DNA from: DASXVX01 sp036504075
Lineage (GTDB): Bacteria > Bacillota > Sulfobacillia > Symbiobacteriales > Symbiobacteriaceae
Length of the DNA: 64,000 bases
Direction of reading: 5' to 3'
NCBI GenBank assembly: GCA_036504075.1
Contig: DASXVX010000075.1
Span: 1-64,000, forward strand
The position numbers and the translations under genes were made by a program. Position 1 is the first letter of the stretch; every line of letters starts with the position of its first letter. The notes under the pieces are model-generated. The model was not told where the DNA came from. It searched no databases and saw only the letters and a program-made list of their open reading frames with translations. Shown piece after piece: positions 24,528 through 33,121 of the stretch.

Positions 24528-24785
24528 TCAAGCTTCGGGCTCCTCCTCCCGTCCAAGCGCGGACAGGTTGAGGTTGACGTTGCGCATGGGCGTGATTGTA
24601 GACAGTGCGTGCTTGTACACAAGCTGCTGCCGTCCGTCGTTCTCCAGGATGACGGTGAAGTTATCGAAGCCTTTAATCTGGCCCTTCAGCTGGTAGCCGT
24701 TGACCAGGTAGACCGTCACCGGTATGTTCTCTTTGCGGACGTGATTCAAAAAGCTATCCTGTAGGTTAACTTGCACTCTCGTCAC
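24528..24785 (-). CDS. hfq: RNA chaperone Hfq
   Basis: 85 residues with the Sm1 (VNLQDSFLNHVRKENIPVTVYLVNGYQLKG) region, here recognised by NLQDSFLNHVRKENIPVTV, and the Sm2 motif YKHALSTI. Hfq is a hexameric Sm-like ring that pairs small RNAs with mRNAs. The acidic tail (GREEEPEA) is short. The GTG at 24785 gives the usual N-terminal length; a second GTG three codons later has AGGTGA in front and is possible. It follows miaA by 24 bases, as in many Bacillota. Confidence 0.95.
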   Translation of the reverse strand: MTRVQVNLQDSFLNHVRKENIPVTVYLVNGYQLKGQIKGFDNFTVILENDGRQQLVYKHALSTITPMRNVNLNLSALGREEEPEA

Positions 24786-24809
24786 CTGACCGCCCCCCGC
24801 GTCTCTCTT

Positions 24810-25769
24810 TTAGTCGGTACACTTCGGTTCTCCGTCATTTTGCCATTTTCCTTCTACGCTCTTAACAATTTCTTCCACGACGCTTTCCACGGTGGCCGGT
24901 GGCGTGAGGTCAAGCCACTGCAGCCGTTCGTCTTTCCGGAACCATGTATACTGCCGCTTGGCGAAGCGCCGGGTGTTCCGCTTGACTAGCGCAGTGGCTT
25001 CGTCCAGCGTAAGCAGTCCCCGCAGGTAGAGCGCCAGTTCCCGGTACCCTAGCGACTGCATCGACGTCAGCCGGGGCGGATACCGCCCGAGCAGCCCCCG
25101 GACTTCCGCCACGAAGCCGCCCGCCAACATCAGGTCCACCCGCCGGTCGATGCGGCTGTACAACAACTCCCGATCCATGGTCAGCCCGATGAACAGGTCG
25201 TCGTACCGGGGTTCGGCCTCTGCCGCCGTCTGCGTCTGGGAGATGGGAACCCCGGTCGTCGCAAACACTTCGAGCGCCCGAATAATACGACGCAGATCAT
25301 GAGGGTGAAGTTTCGCCGCGGCCGCCGGGTCCACCGCCCGGAGCTTTCCGTGCAGGTATCCCGGCCCGTGGGCCTCCTCCTCGGCGGCCAGCCGCTCCCG
25401 CAAGCCGTGGTCCGTCTCCAGGTCGGAGAACGTATACGCTTGCAGCACCGACCGGACGTACAGGCCGGTACCGCCGACCAGAATCGGCAGATGACCCCGG
25501 CGGCTGATATCCCGGACCAGGTCGTCCACCCGGGCCTGGAACTCGGCCACGGAGAACGGTTCATCCGGATCCTTGATATCGATCATGTGGTGCGGCACGC
25601 CCTGCATTTCGGCCGGGGTAATCTTGGCCGTGCCGACGTCCATGGACCGGTAGACCTGCATCGAATCCCCGGAGATGATCTCCCCACCAACGCACCTGGC
25701 CACCGCAACGGAGACGGCGGTCTTGCCCACGTTCGTGGGACCAACCAGAACCAGCAGCGGCAGTTTCAA
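24810..25769 (-). CDS. miaA: tRNA dimethylallyltransferase MiaA
   Basis: The 319-residue MiaA attaches a dimethylallyl group to A37 of tRNAs reading UNN codons; MiaB, also in this window, then methylthiolates it. P-loop GPTNVGKTAVSVAVA, DSMQVYRSMDVGTAKIT, VGGTGLYVRSV and the C-terminal KRQYTWFRKD are diagnostic. The best start is TTG at 25769, overlapping the mutL stop as TTGA with GAGG eight bases upstream. Longer alternatives run into mutL coding sequence. Confidence 0.94.
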   Translation of the reverse strand: MKLPLLVLVGPTNVGKTAVSVAVARCVGGEIISGDSMQVYRSMDVGTAKITPAEMQGVPHHMIDIKDPDEPFSVAEFQARVDDLVRDISRRGHLPILVGGTGLYVRSVLQAYTFSDLETDHGLRERLAAEEEAHGPGYLHGKLRAVDPAAAAKLHPHDLRRIIRALEVFATTGVPISQTQTAAEAEPRYDDLFIGLTMDRELLYSRIDRRVDLMLAGGFVAEVRGLLGRYPPRLTSMQSLGYRELALYLRGLLTLDEATALVKRNTRRFAKRQYTWFRKDERLQWLDLTPPATVESVVEEIVKSVEGKWQNDGEPKCTD

Positions 25770-27676
25770 CGCTTGAACCTCTTCTCCAGTTCGCCGATGG
25801 TCACGCAGATGATGGTAGGCCGCCCATGCGGGCAAGTGTGCGGGGATTGACAGTCGGCCAGGTCGTTCATGAGCGCGGCCACATCTTCCGGTTGGAGCGC
25901 ATCTTTAGCCTTGATAGACGCCTTGCAGGCGGCCATGGCCGCAAGCACGCGCCGCCGGCGATCCAGCACGGCGGTCCCGGGCGGCACCCGGTCTTCCTGT
26001 AGTTTGTCGAGAAAATCGCAGACCAGCCGGGCGACATGGGCCTCCCCCAGGCTTGACGGCACGCCGGAGATCAGCAGCGTCGTCCCGCCGAAGGGCCTGG
26101 CATCGAAACCGGACTCGGCGAAGATGCTGGCGTTCTCCTGCCAGAGGGCCAACTGCGCCGGTGTCAGGTCCAGCGTAATCGGAAAGAGCAGTGGCTGCAC
26201 ACGTGCGGCAGCCCTTTCTGCCGCCGCCAGCAGCTTCTCAAAGTTGATGCGCTCGTGGGCGGCGTGCTGGTCGACCACGTAAAGCCCTTCGGGTCCGTCG
26301 CAGATGATATAGCTCTGGTGGACCTGCCCCATGGGCCGCAGCGACCGAATCAGGTCTCTGGTGGACGGCCCCACGGCGGCGGGCAGGGGCGGCTCGTCAC
26401 CAGGAACGTCGGGGGCGGCGGCGCCCCCCCGAAACCGCTGGTCCAGGGCGGCCTGCAGCCCGCCGGGCGGCAAGGTGAACGGGGTGACCGCTTCCATCAC
26501 CCGTTGGTTAGTGTTCGCACCGGAAGACCAAAGCGATACCTGTCTTGGGCCATCCGTTCCAGCGGTCGGGCCGGGCACCGCAATTTCCGGCACCCCCGCC
26601 CGGCGGGCCGCCACCGCGGCATTCTCTCCCGCCCGGTCCGGCACCGAGACCTCGCCGTCCGGACTCACGGTCGTACCGGGAATCAGCAGGTGTGCGCCCA
26701 GCGTCTGGCGGGTCGCCTTGTAGACGGCGCCCCGCACGTCCCGCTCCCGCTCAAACCGAACCTCCGCCTTGGTCGGGTGGACGTTCACGTCCACTTCCGC
26801 CGGGTCGACTTCAATAAACAGCACGCAGATCGGGTAGCGGCCGGTTGGGAGCAGGTGGGCGTAGGCTTCCTCCAGCGCATACCGGACTTGAATCGTCCGG
26901 ATGGCCCGCCGGTTGACGAAGAAGTACTGGTGGTTCCGCCCCGCCCGAGCAGCGCCGGGCCGACCGACGAAGCCCCAGACCCGGGCGGCCCCGTCGCGGT
27001 AATCCACCGGCATCAGTTCTTTGGCCATCTCCCGGCCGAGCAGGCCGGTGACCGCGTCCATCAGCGACCCGGTGCCCGGCGTCGCGAAGACCTGGGTCTG
27101 GCCGGAGTGAAAGCGAATCGAGACGCCCGGGTTGGCCATCGCCAGCCGGGTGAGAATGTCGCCGACCTGGCCCATCTCCGTGGCGCTGGTCTTGAGATAC
27201 TTGAGGCGGGCCGGCGTGTTGTAGAAGAGGTCCCGGACCGTGATCCGGGTGCCCGGCGGGCAGCCGTGCTCGGCTTCTTCTGCCACTGTGCCGCCTTCCA
27301 CGTAGATCCGGTAGCCCGCCAGTTGATCCCGTTCCCGGGTGATCAGCTCAAAACGGGAGACCGAGGCGATCGACGGGAGCGCCTCGCCCCGGAACCCCAT
27401 GGTCGCGACCAGGTGCAGGTCCTCGGCGGTGCGGATTTTGGAGGTGGCATGGCGCTGCAGGGAGAGGCGGGCGTCTTCGGGCGACATGCCCGAGCCGTCA
27501 TCCAGCACCCGGATCAGATCCCGGCCGCCGCCTTCCACCTCGACGACAATGCGGGTACTGCCGGCGTCCAGGGAATTCTCCACCAGTTCTTTGACCACGC
27601 TGGCCGGCCGCTCCACCACTTCGCCTGCGGCAATCTGGTTGGCGGTGCGTTCATCGAGGACTTGAATCCTGGGCAC
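25766..27676 (-). CDS. mutL: DNA mismatch repair endonuclease MutL
   Basis: 636 residues. The GHKL ATPase N-terminus (IAAGEVVERPASVVKELVEN, LDDGSGM, TMGFRGEALPSI) and the C-terminal dimerisation/endonuclease domain are both present; DQHAAHERINFE matches the endonuclease metal-binding motif DQHAxxERxxYE apart from the final F. MutL nicks the new strand after MutS finds a mismatch. GTG 27676 follows GGGGGAG. It overlaps miaA by four bases and lies downstream of mutS with one small gene between. Confidence 0.95.
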   Translation of the reverse strand: MPRIQVLDERTANQIAAGEVVERPASVVKELVENSLDAGSTRIVVEVEGGGRDLIRVLDDGSGMSPEDARLSLQRHATSKIRTAEDLHLVATMGFRGEALPSIASVSRFELITRERDQLAGYRIYVEGGTVAEEAEHGCPPGTRITVRDLFYNTPARLKYLKTSATEMGQVGDILTRLAMANPGVSIRFHSGQTQVFATPGTGSLMDAVTGLLGREMAKELMPVDYRDGAARVWGFVGRPGAARAGRNHQYFFVNRRAIRTIQVRYALEEAYAHLLPTGRYPICVLFIEVDPAEVDVNVHPTKAEVRFERERDVRGAVYKATRQTLGAHLLIPGTTVSPDGEVSVPDRAGENAAVAARRAGVPEIAVPGPTAGTDGPRQVSLWSSGANTNQRVMEAVTPFTLPPGGLQAALDQRFRGGAAAPDVPGDEPPLPAAVGPSTRDLIRSLRPMGQVHQSYIICDGPEGLYVVDQHAAHERINFEKLLAAAERAAARVQPLLFPITLDLTPAQLALWQENASIFAESGFDARPFGGTTLLISGVPSSLGEAHVARLVCDFLDKLQEDRVPPGTAVLDRRRRVLAAMAACKASIKAKDALQPEDVAALMNDLADCQSPHTCPHGRPTIICVTIGELEKRFKR

Positions 27677-27717
27677 GTGATCTCCCCCTTATTCCGGACG
27701 GATTCCTGGCATGAAGA

Positions 27718-27750
27718 AACGGCACTCTCAAAACAAGAGGGTGCCGCTTC
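27718..27750 (-). terminator. Intrinsic terminator after the 156-residue gene
   Basis: On the minus strand GCGGCACCCTC, loop TTGTTTT, GAGAGTGCCGTTTCTT. It lies between this gene and mutL, so mutL-miaA-hfq probably has its own promoter. Confidence 0.7.
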
Positions 27751-27758
27751 GAGAGCGT

Positions 27759-28229
27759 TTACTTCGCCTTGGGTTCCTTGGGCTTGCCGTAGACCTTCTC
27801 CATTTTCTCCTGCAGGTTCCGCTCCATCTGCTGGAGCTTCTTCTGCTTGTCCACCATCGACTTCTGGCGGAAGCCGCCCACCATCGCCATCTGGTAAAGG
27901 CCCATGGACTCCTTGTGCATTTCAAGCGTGTCGGCGTGGATTTCGGCCATCTTCTTAGGGACCTTGATCTTCTCCATGTCGGTGATCAGGCCCTTGTACG
28001 TATCGATAATGTCCCGCAGGGGCTTCTTGGCGAGCACCGGGTTGGGGTTCTGGCCCAGGGTTTGCAAGGCCTCCGCCTTTTCCTGAAGCTTGTACTTATC
28101 GAAGACCCTCTTAATATCAATCGCATATTTGCGGACCTTCCACCAGTTCGTCTGCGTCATGACGAGACCGCCGAGACCAACGCCGGCTACCGCCGAGAGC
28201 GTCCAATAAAGCCACGTATATCTTTGCAC
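27759..28229 (-). CDS. Small membrane-anchored coiled-coil protein, unknown
   Basis: 156 residues: a membrane segment at about 8-24 (WTLSAVAGVGLGGLVM), then a lysine-rich, methionine-rich helical region; the last 55 residues (KQKKLQQMERNLQEKMEKV) look like a coiled coil. No recognised family. GTG start at 28229 with GGGAG 12 bases upstream, rather far. It lies between mutS and mutL on the same strand and has its own terminator. Position alone does not show a repair function. Confidence 0.65.
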   Translation of the reverse strand: MQRYTWLYWTLSAVAGVGLGGLVMTQTNWWKVRKYAIDIKRVFDKYKLQEKAEALQTLGQNPNPVLAKKPLRDIIDTYKGLITDMEKIKVPKKMAEIHADTLEMHKESMGLYQMAMVGGFRQKSMVDKQKKLQQMERNLQEKMEKVYGKPKEPKAK

Positions 28230-28328
28230 CTGTCAAGTCAACTCCCTAGTGCGATTTCCCACGTTCGCATTGTCGCATGAACCCGAAAGCGAGGCAAGTC
28301 TTTCCGCTACGGAAAGAAATCCAGCGCA

Positions 28329-30956
28329 CTACCGGCCCTCTTTCGCTTTGGCCTGAAGCTGGTAGAGCAGGTTGAGCGCGTCGATCGGTGTGAGCGCCAG
28401 CACGTTCAGGCCCAGGAGTTCCTCCACCACCGGGTGCTTTTTCTCTTCGAAAAACGACAACTGCACCGCCGGCTTGATCCGCAGCTTGGACGCGGCCACC
28501 TCCCGCCGGCTCTTGCGCTGGTCCTCCTGCTCCTCGAGCGTCAGGAGGATGTCCCGGGCCCGCTCGACGACCTCTTTCGGCAGGCCCGCCAGCTTGGCGA
28601 CCTGAATGCCGTAAGAGCGATCGGCGCCCCCGCGGACGAGCTTGCGCAGGAAGACGATCTCTTCGCCTTTCTCCCGCACGGCCATGGAGAAGTTCTTGAC
28701 GCCCGAGAGCATCGACTCCAGCTCGCACAGCTCGTGATAGTGGGTGGCAAAGAGCGTCCGGGCGCCCAACTGCTCGTGGATGTACTCCGTGATCGCCCAG
28801 GCGATGGAGAGGCCGTCGAACGTGGCGGTGCCCCGGCCCACTTCGTCCAGAACGACCAGCGACCGGCTGGTGGCCGCGTGGAGAATGTTGCTGACTTCGG
28901 TCATCTCCACCATGAACGTGGACTGGCCGGTGGCCAGGTCGTCGCTGGCGCCCACCCGGGTCCAGACCCGGTCCACCAGCCCGATGGTGGCGCTGGAGGC
29001 CGGCACGAAGGAGCCGGCCTGGGCGAGGATCGTCGCCAGGGCCGCCGCCCGCATCACGGTGGACTTGCCGCCCATGTTGGGGCCGGTGATCAGCAGCACC
29101 CGGTGCTCTTCGGTATCCATGTAGAGGTCGTTCGGCACGAAGGAGCCTTCGGCCATCACCCGCTCCAGCACCGGGTGGCGGCAATCCTTGAGTTCGAGCA
29201 CGGTGGACGCCTCCAGCTTGGGCCGGACGTACCCGTACAGGGAGGCCACTTCGGCGAAAGCCGAGAGTGCATCCAGCTCGGCCACCGCCCGGGCGGACTG
29301 CTGAATGCGGGCGACGGCGGCGCCCACCCGGGACCGGACGTCGGTGAACAGCTCGTACTCCAGGGTCATCAACTTTTCGTCGGCCCCGAGTACGGTCTCT
29401 TCCATCTCTTTCAGTTCCGGCGTGACGAACCGCTCTTCGTTGGCCAGCGTCTGCTTGCGGATGTACGAATCCGGCACCTGCCCCTTGTTGGCGTTCGTGA
29501 CGGAGAGGTAGTAGCCGAAGACCTTGTTGTAGCCGATCTTCAGCGACTTGATGCCGGTCTTCTCCCGCTCCCGGGCCTCGAGGGCCGCGATCCAGCCCTT
29601 GCCTTCCCCGGACGCGGTCCGCAGGCGATCAACCTCGGTATGGTAGCCCCGCTTGATCAGGTTCCCGTCGGTAATGGCGACCGGCGGCTCCTCTTCGATC
29701 GCCTTTTCGATCAGGTCCCGGACGTCGTCCAGCATGTCGAGACCGTCGCGCAGCGCACCGAGACGGCTGCCGGCTGAATCCTCCAGCAGGACCCGCAGCG
29801 ACGGCAGCGACACGAGCGAATGCTTGAGCGCAATCAGGTCCCGGGCGTTGGCGGTGCCGTAGACCACCCGGCCCGCCAGCCGCTCCAGGTCGTGCACGTC
29901 GGAAAGCAGCGAGCGGAGGTCGGCCCGCCGCCCCGGCCAGGTGACCAGCTCGCCCACCGCTTCGTGCCGGCCGGCGATGTCGGCGATTTTCAGCAGCGGC
30001 CGCTCCAGCCAGCCCTTGAGCATTCGCCCGCCCATGGAGGTGATGGTCTTGTCGATCACCCAGAGCAGTGTGCCCCGCCGGGCTCCGTCCCGGATGGCGC
30101 GGGTCAGTTCGAGGTTGCGACGGGTGGCGGCGTCCAGCGTCATGTATTCGCCCGGGTAGTAAACGGCGAGGCCGGAGATGTGGCCCAGGCTGGTCTTCTG
30201 GGTTTCGGCGAGGTAGGCCAGCGCGGCCCCCGCCGCCCCGGTCGCCAGATGCAGTTCCTCGCAGCCAAAGCCGTTCAGACTGCTGACGCCGAAATGGCCG
30301 GTGAGCCGGCGATAGGCGTCGGCGTGGGTGAAGTACCGGGGGTCTAGCTTGGTCACGGGCGTCCGCCAGGCCTTGAATAGCGCGGCCAGCCGGGGCTCTG
30401 CTTCCAGGCCGGGCTCCAGCACCACTTCGGCGGGCTCCAGCCGTCCCAGTTCGTCAATCAGCCGCCGGTGCGCCTCCCCGCCGGCCAGCTCGCAGGCGGC
30501 GAATTCGCCGGTGGACAGGTCGGCCACGGCGAGGCCGAAGCCGGTCTTGCCGTACGAGACGGCGCAGAGGAAGTTGTTCTGCTTCTCCTGCAGGAGCTTC
30601 GGCTCCACCAGGGTGCCGGGCGTCACAATGCGGGTCACTTCCCGCTTCACCAGCCCCTTGGCGGCCTTCGGGTCTTCCATCTGGTCGCAGATTGCGACCT
30701 TGTAGCCCCGGTCAATCAGCTTGGCAATATAGCCGTCCGCCGCGTGGTACGGGATGCCCGCCATGGGGACCCGCCCCATGGCCTTGCCGCCCTCGCGGCC
30801 GGTGAGCGTAAGATCGAGTTCGCGGGCCGCGACTTCAGCGTCTTCGAAAAACGTTTCGTAGAAGTCGCCCAGGCGGTAAAAGAGGATGGTATCCGGGTGC
30901 CCGCGTTTGATTTCAATATACTGGGCAAACATCGGCGTTGTTGCGGCGGCATCCAT
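28329..30956 (-). CDS. mutS: DNA mismatch recognition protein MutS
   Basis: 875 residues, full MutS: mismatch-binding domain I with the Phe-X-Glu wedge region (RLGDFYETFFEDA), connector and core helices, and the ABC ATPase with GPNMGGKSTVMRA and DEVGRGTATFDG. The C-terminal helix-turn-helix is present. ATG 30956 chosen as GGAGG lies 11 bases upstream; a start 16 codons earlier lacks a site. A small hairpin (CTTTCCG/CGGAAAG) follows the gene near 28300. Confidence 0.96.
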   Translation of the reverse strand: MDAAATTPMFAQYIEIKRGHPDTILFYRLGDFYETFFEDAEVAARELDLTLTGREGGKAMGRVPMAGIPYHAADGYIAKLIDRGYKVAICDQMEDPKAAKGLVKREVTRIVTPGTLVEPKLLQEKQNNFLCAVSYGKTGFGLAVADLSTGEFAACELAGGEAHRRLIDELGRLEPAEVVLEPGLEAEPRLAALFKAWRTPVTKLDPRYFTHADAYRRLTGHFGVSSLNGFGCEELHLATGAAGAALAYLAETQKTSLGHISGLAVYYPGEYMTLDAATRRNLELTRAIRDGARRGTLLWVIDKTITSMGGRMLKGWLERPLLKIADIAGRHEAVGELVTWPGRRADLRSLLSDVHDLERLAGRVVYGTANARDLIALKHSLVSLPSLRVLLEDSAGSRLGALRDGLDMLDDVRDLIEKAIEEEPPVAITDGNLIKRGYHTEVDRLRTASGEGKGWIAALEAREREKTGIKSLKIGYNKVFGYYLSVTNANKGQVPDSYIRKQTLANEERFVTPELKEMEETVLGADEKLMTLEYELFTDVRSRVGAAVARIQQSARAVAELDALSAFAEVASLYGYVRPKLEASTVLELKDCRHPVLERVMAEGSFVPNDLYMDTEEHRVLLITGPNMGGKSTVMRAAALATILAQAGSFVPASSATIGLVDRVWTRVGASDDLATGQSTFMVEMTEVSNILHAATSRSLVVLDEVGRGTATFDGLSIAWAITEYIHEQLGARTLFATHYHELCELESMLSGVKNFSMAVREKGEEIVFLRKLVRGGADRSYGIQVAKLAGLPKEVVERARDILLTLEEQEDQRKSRREVAASKLRIKPAVQLSFFEEKKHPVVEELLGLNVLALTPIDALNLLYQLQAKAKEGR

Positions 30957-31197
30957 AACGGAGAGACCCTCCTCAGCGCACATCAGACATGTGGAAAACG
31001 ACACAGGATTAACACGAAAGGCTTCGGCAAGGGTCCCCGGCGTTCCTTCGTGCCGGGGTATGACAATAAGTCCTAGTGAAAGATGGACAGAACCAAAATA
31101 TCCAGCCCCAGACGGACTCTCTAGCCATTCCCTTGCAGGATTTTGGCCGTTTACGTCAAACGCATAAGAAACTTGATCTATTAAGAAGGGGCAGCCT

Positions 31198-32568
31198 GTG
31201 AATAGTCTTCATTGGCACGGGTACAGGGCATTGGTTCCCGGCCTCTTTACGCTATATTTGCTGCTCCAGTGGGTCTGGCCGTCGCAGTTTCATGCCGTAT
31301 TGTTGGGGCTGGCGATCTACCTTGCCGCCCGGGCCTGGGAGGTCCGGGGCGGTCTGATCGCATCGTTGGTCTCGGGCCTGCTCATGGCCTTCGGACTCCT
31401 GCGTCTCTTTGGGGTGGACGGACTCCGGAATCCGCAGGGGTTCGGCGGGTATATGTGGGCGGGCGTCGCCGCCACCACCCTGGGCGCATACGTCGGTTCG
31501 GCCACCCGGCAAGCCCGCACCCTCGGGAATGTCAACGCGAATCTCCGGCAGGCACAGCAGCGACTGGCAGCGCTCCACACCATCGCCCTGTCACTCTCGG
31601 CGACGCTGGACGTGAACACACTGCTGGATACCATTTTGGAGCAGCTCGGCAAGCTGTGGGGCTACGACTTTGGCGCCATTCTGCTGTACGACCAGGCCGA
31701 CGAGGAACTGGTGTTGGCCGCCTCCCACGGTTATGCCCGGGAAGTCGGTTATCGCCAGCCGGCCGGCGCGGGCCTGGTCGGGGCGGTGGTTGCCACCGGA
31801 GAGCCGGTCTGCGTGGTGGACGTCACCCTGGACCCGCGGTATGTCGCCGGCGTCCAGGATGCCCGGTCGGAACTGGCGGTGCCGCTGAAGTGGCGCGGGC
31901 GAACGATAGGGGTGCTGAACGTGGAGAGCCGGCAGACCGGCGCTTACGGCCCGACCGATATCGCCCTCCTCACCACGGTGGCCGAGCAGGCGGCGTCGTA
32001 TATCGGGAACGCCCGGCTCTACCAGCAGACCCAGCAGGCGGCCATTACCGATGCGCACACGGGCCTCTTCAACTATCGGCACTTCCAGGACCAGGTGACC
32101 GGTGTCATCCGGGATGCCCAGCTGACGGGTTCCACGTGTTCGCTGATCATGCTGGACCTGGACTACTTCAAGCGCTGCAACGACACGTACGGCCATCCCA
32201 CCGGCGACGAAGTGCTGCAGGAACTGGCCCGGGTGTTGCGGGACTCCTGCCGCGGGGGCGACATGATCTTCCGGTACGGCGGCGAGGAGTTCGCCGTGAT
32301 TCTGCCGGATGCTAAAGCCGACATGGCGGTCCGGGTGGCGGAACGGATCCGGGCGCGCATCGCCGGCCATCGCTTTACGACCCGCCAGGGCCACCGGCTG
32401 GACATGTACCTGACCGCCAGCCTGGGCGTGGCCAACTATCCCCGGGATGCGATCTCGTCGGTCGACCTGGTGATCGCCGCCGATAAGGCGCTTTACCAGG
32501 CAAAGACCGGCGGCCGCGACAAGGTGGTCAGCGCCGGAGCCGAATTGGTCGCCGCCGCGCCGGACTGA
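31198..32568 (+). CDS. Membrane diguanylate cyclase with GAF and GGDEF domains
   Basis: 456 residues: about four membrane segments in 1-105, a GAF domain at about 120-275 (GAILLYDQADEELVLAASHG), and a GGDEF domain at about 285-445. The active site is GGEEF at 361-365, a functional variant, and the product-inhibition RxxD (RGGD) lies five residues before it. It should make cyclic di-GMP from two GTP in response to a small ligand on the GAF domain. GTG 31198 follows AAGGGG. It is monocistronic, flanked by a REP-like element and a bidirectional terminator. No cyclic di-GMP phosphodiesterase is in the window. Confidence 0.92.
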   Translation: MNSLHWHGYRALVPGLFTLYLLLQWVWPSQFHAVLLGLAIYLAARAWEVRGGLIASLVSGLLMAFGLLRLFGVDGLRNPQGFGGYMWAGVAATTLGAYVGSATRQARTLGNVNANLRQAQQRLAALHTIALSLSATLDVNTLLDTILEQLGKLWGYDFGAILLYDQADEELVLAASHGYAREVGYRQPAGAGLVGAVVATGEPVCVVDVTLDPRYVAGVQDARSELAVPLKWRGRTIGVLNVESRQTGAYGPTDIALLTTVAEQAASYIGNARLYQQTQQAAITDAHTGLFNYRHFQDQVTGVIRDAQLTGSTCSLIMLDLDYFKRCNDTYGHPTGDEVLQELARVLRDSCRGGDMIFRYGGEEFAVILPDAKADMAVRVAERIRARIAGHRFTTRQGHRLDMYLTASLGVANYPRDAISSVDLVIAADKALYQAKTGGRDKVVSAGAELVAAAPD

Positions 32569-32583
32569 GGTCCCTCAAAATTA

Positions 32584-32649
32584 GTCGCCTCCCGCCTTTT
32601 GCTCCGCAAAAGTCTGCCGGCCGCTTCGGCGACTGACGGAGTCAGTCGC
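32584..32649. repeat. REP-like palindromic element, inverted copy (C unit + P unit)
   Basis: The block CTTTTGC-TCC-GCAAAAG with its flanks and the palindrome at 32629-32649 (GCGACTGAC, GGA, GTCAGTCGC) are the reverse complement, with few changes, of 5139-5201. It lies just past the diguanylate cyclase gene. Confidence 0.85.
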
Positions 32650-32657
32650 GAAATTAG

Positions 32658-32693
32658 ACCAGCGACCCCGCCCGGGGTCGCTGGTTTTATTAT
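32658..32693. terminator. Bidirectional terminator
   Basis: ACCAGCGACCCCG, loop CC, CGGGGTCGCTGGT, then TTTATTA; serves the diguanylate cyclase gene and the convergent ricA. Confidence 0.9.
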
Positions 32694-33097
32694 CCGCCGC
32701 AACCGCAGCTACCGCCGCTGCTGCCGCACCCGCCTTTGGCCTTGGGCTCCTCATGGCCCGTGATCGGGTAGGTCACCACGGCGTTTACGCGGTCCAGGAA
32801 AGCGTCCAGCCGCTCCCGGGCGGCCCAGTGGGCCTGGATGACCGCGTGGCTGTTGAACTGCTCTTCCACGGCCATGAAATGTTCGATCAGCACCACCTGT
32901 TCGGCGGGCGGTTGCGTCTTGGAGAACTTTACGGCCCGCTTGGACTCTTCGTAGTCCCGAATCAGGTCGAGGGCCTCACCGTCGGCCAGCACGGCATCTT
33001 CGGTCCGGCGGTAATCTAGCAGTTCCGGGGAGTCGGCGATCGCCATCGCCAGTTCGCGGGCGATCCCCCATACGTCCCGCCTGGTCACGACACTCAC
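32690..33097 (-). CDS. ricA: RicA/YmcA-YlbF family protein
   Basis: 135 residues of the YlbF/YmcA helical family (residues 10-110). In Bacillus RicA, RicF and RicT form a complex that works with RNase Y on mRNA and affects competence, sporulation and biofilm; the complex carries iron-sulfur clusters. Here the C-terminal tail is glycine/cysteine-rich (GGCGSSGGSCGCGG), fitting a cluster-ligand role. GTG 33097 with AGGAGGG ten bases upstream. It follows miaB by 24 bases, the same pairing as ymcB-ymcA in Bacillus. Confidence 0.85.
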   Translation of the reverse strand: MSVVTRRDVWGIARELAMAIADSPELLDYRRTEDAVLADGEALDLIRDYEESKRAVKFSKTQPPAEQVVLIEHFMAVEEQFNSHAVIQAHWAARERLDAFLDRVNAVVTYPITGHEEPKAKGGCGSSGGSCGCGG

Positions 33098-33121
33098 GTA
33101 AATCGGTCCCTCCTCAATAAA

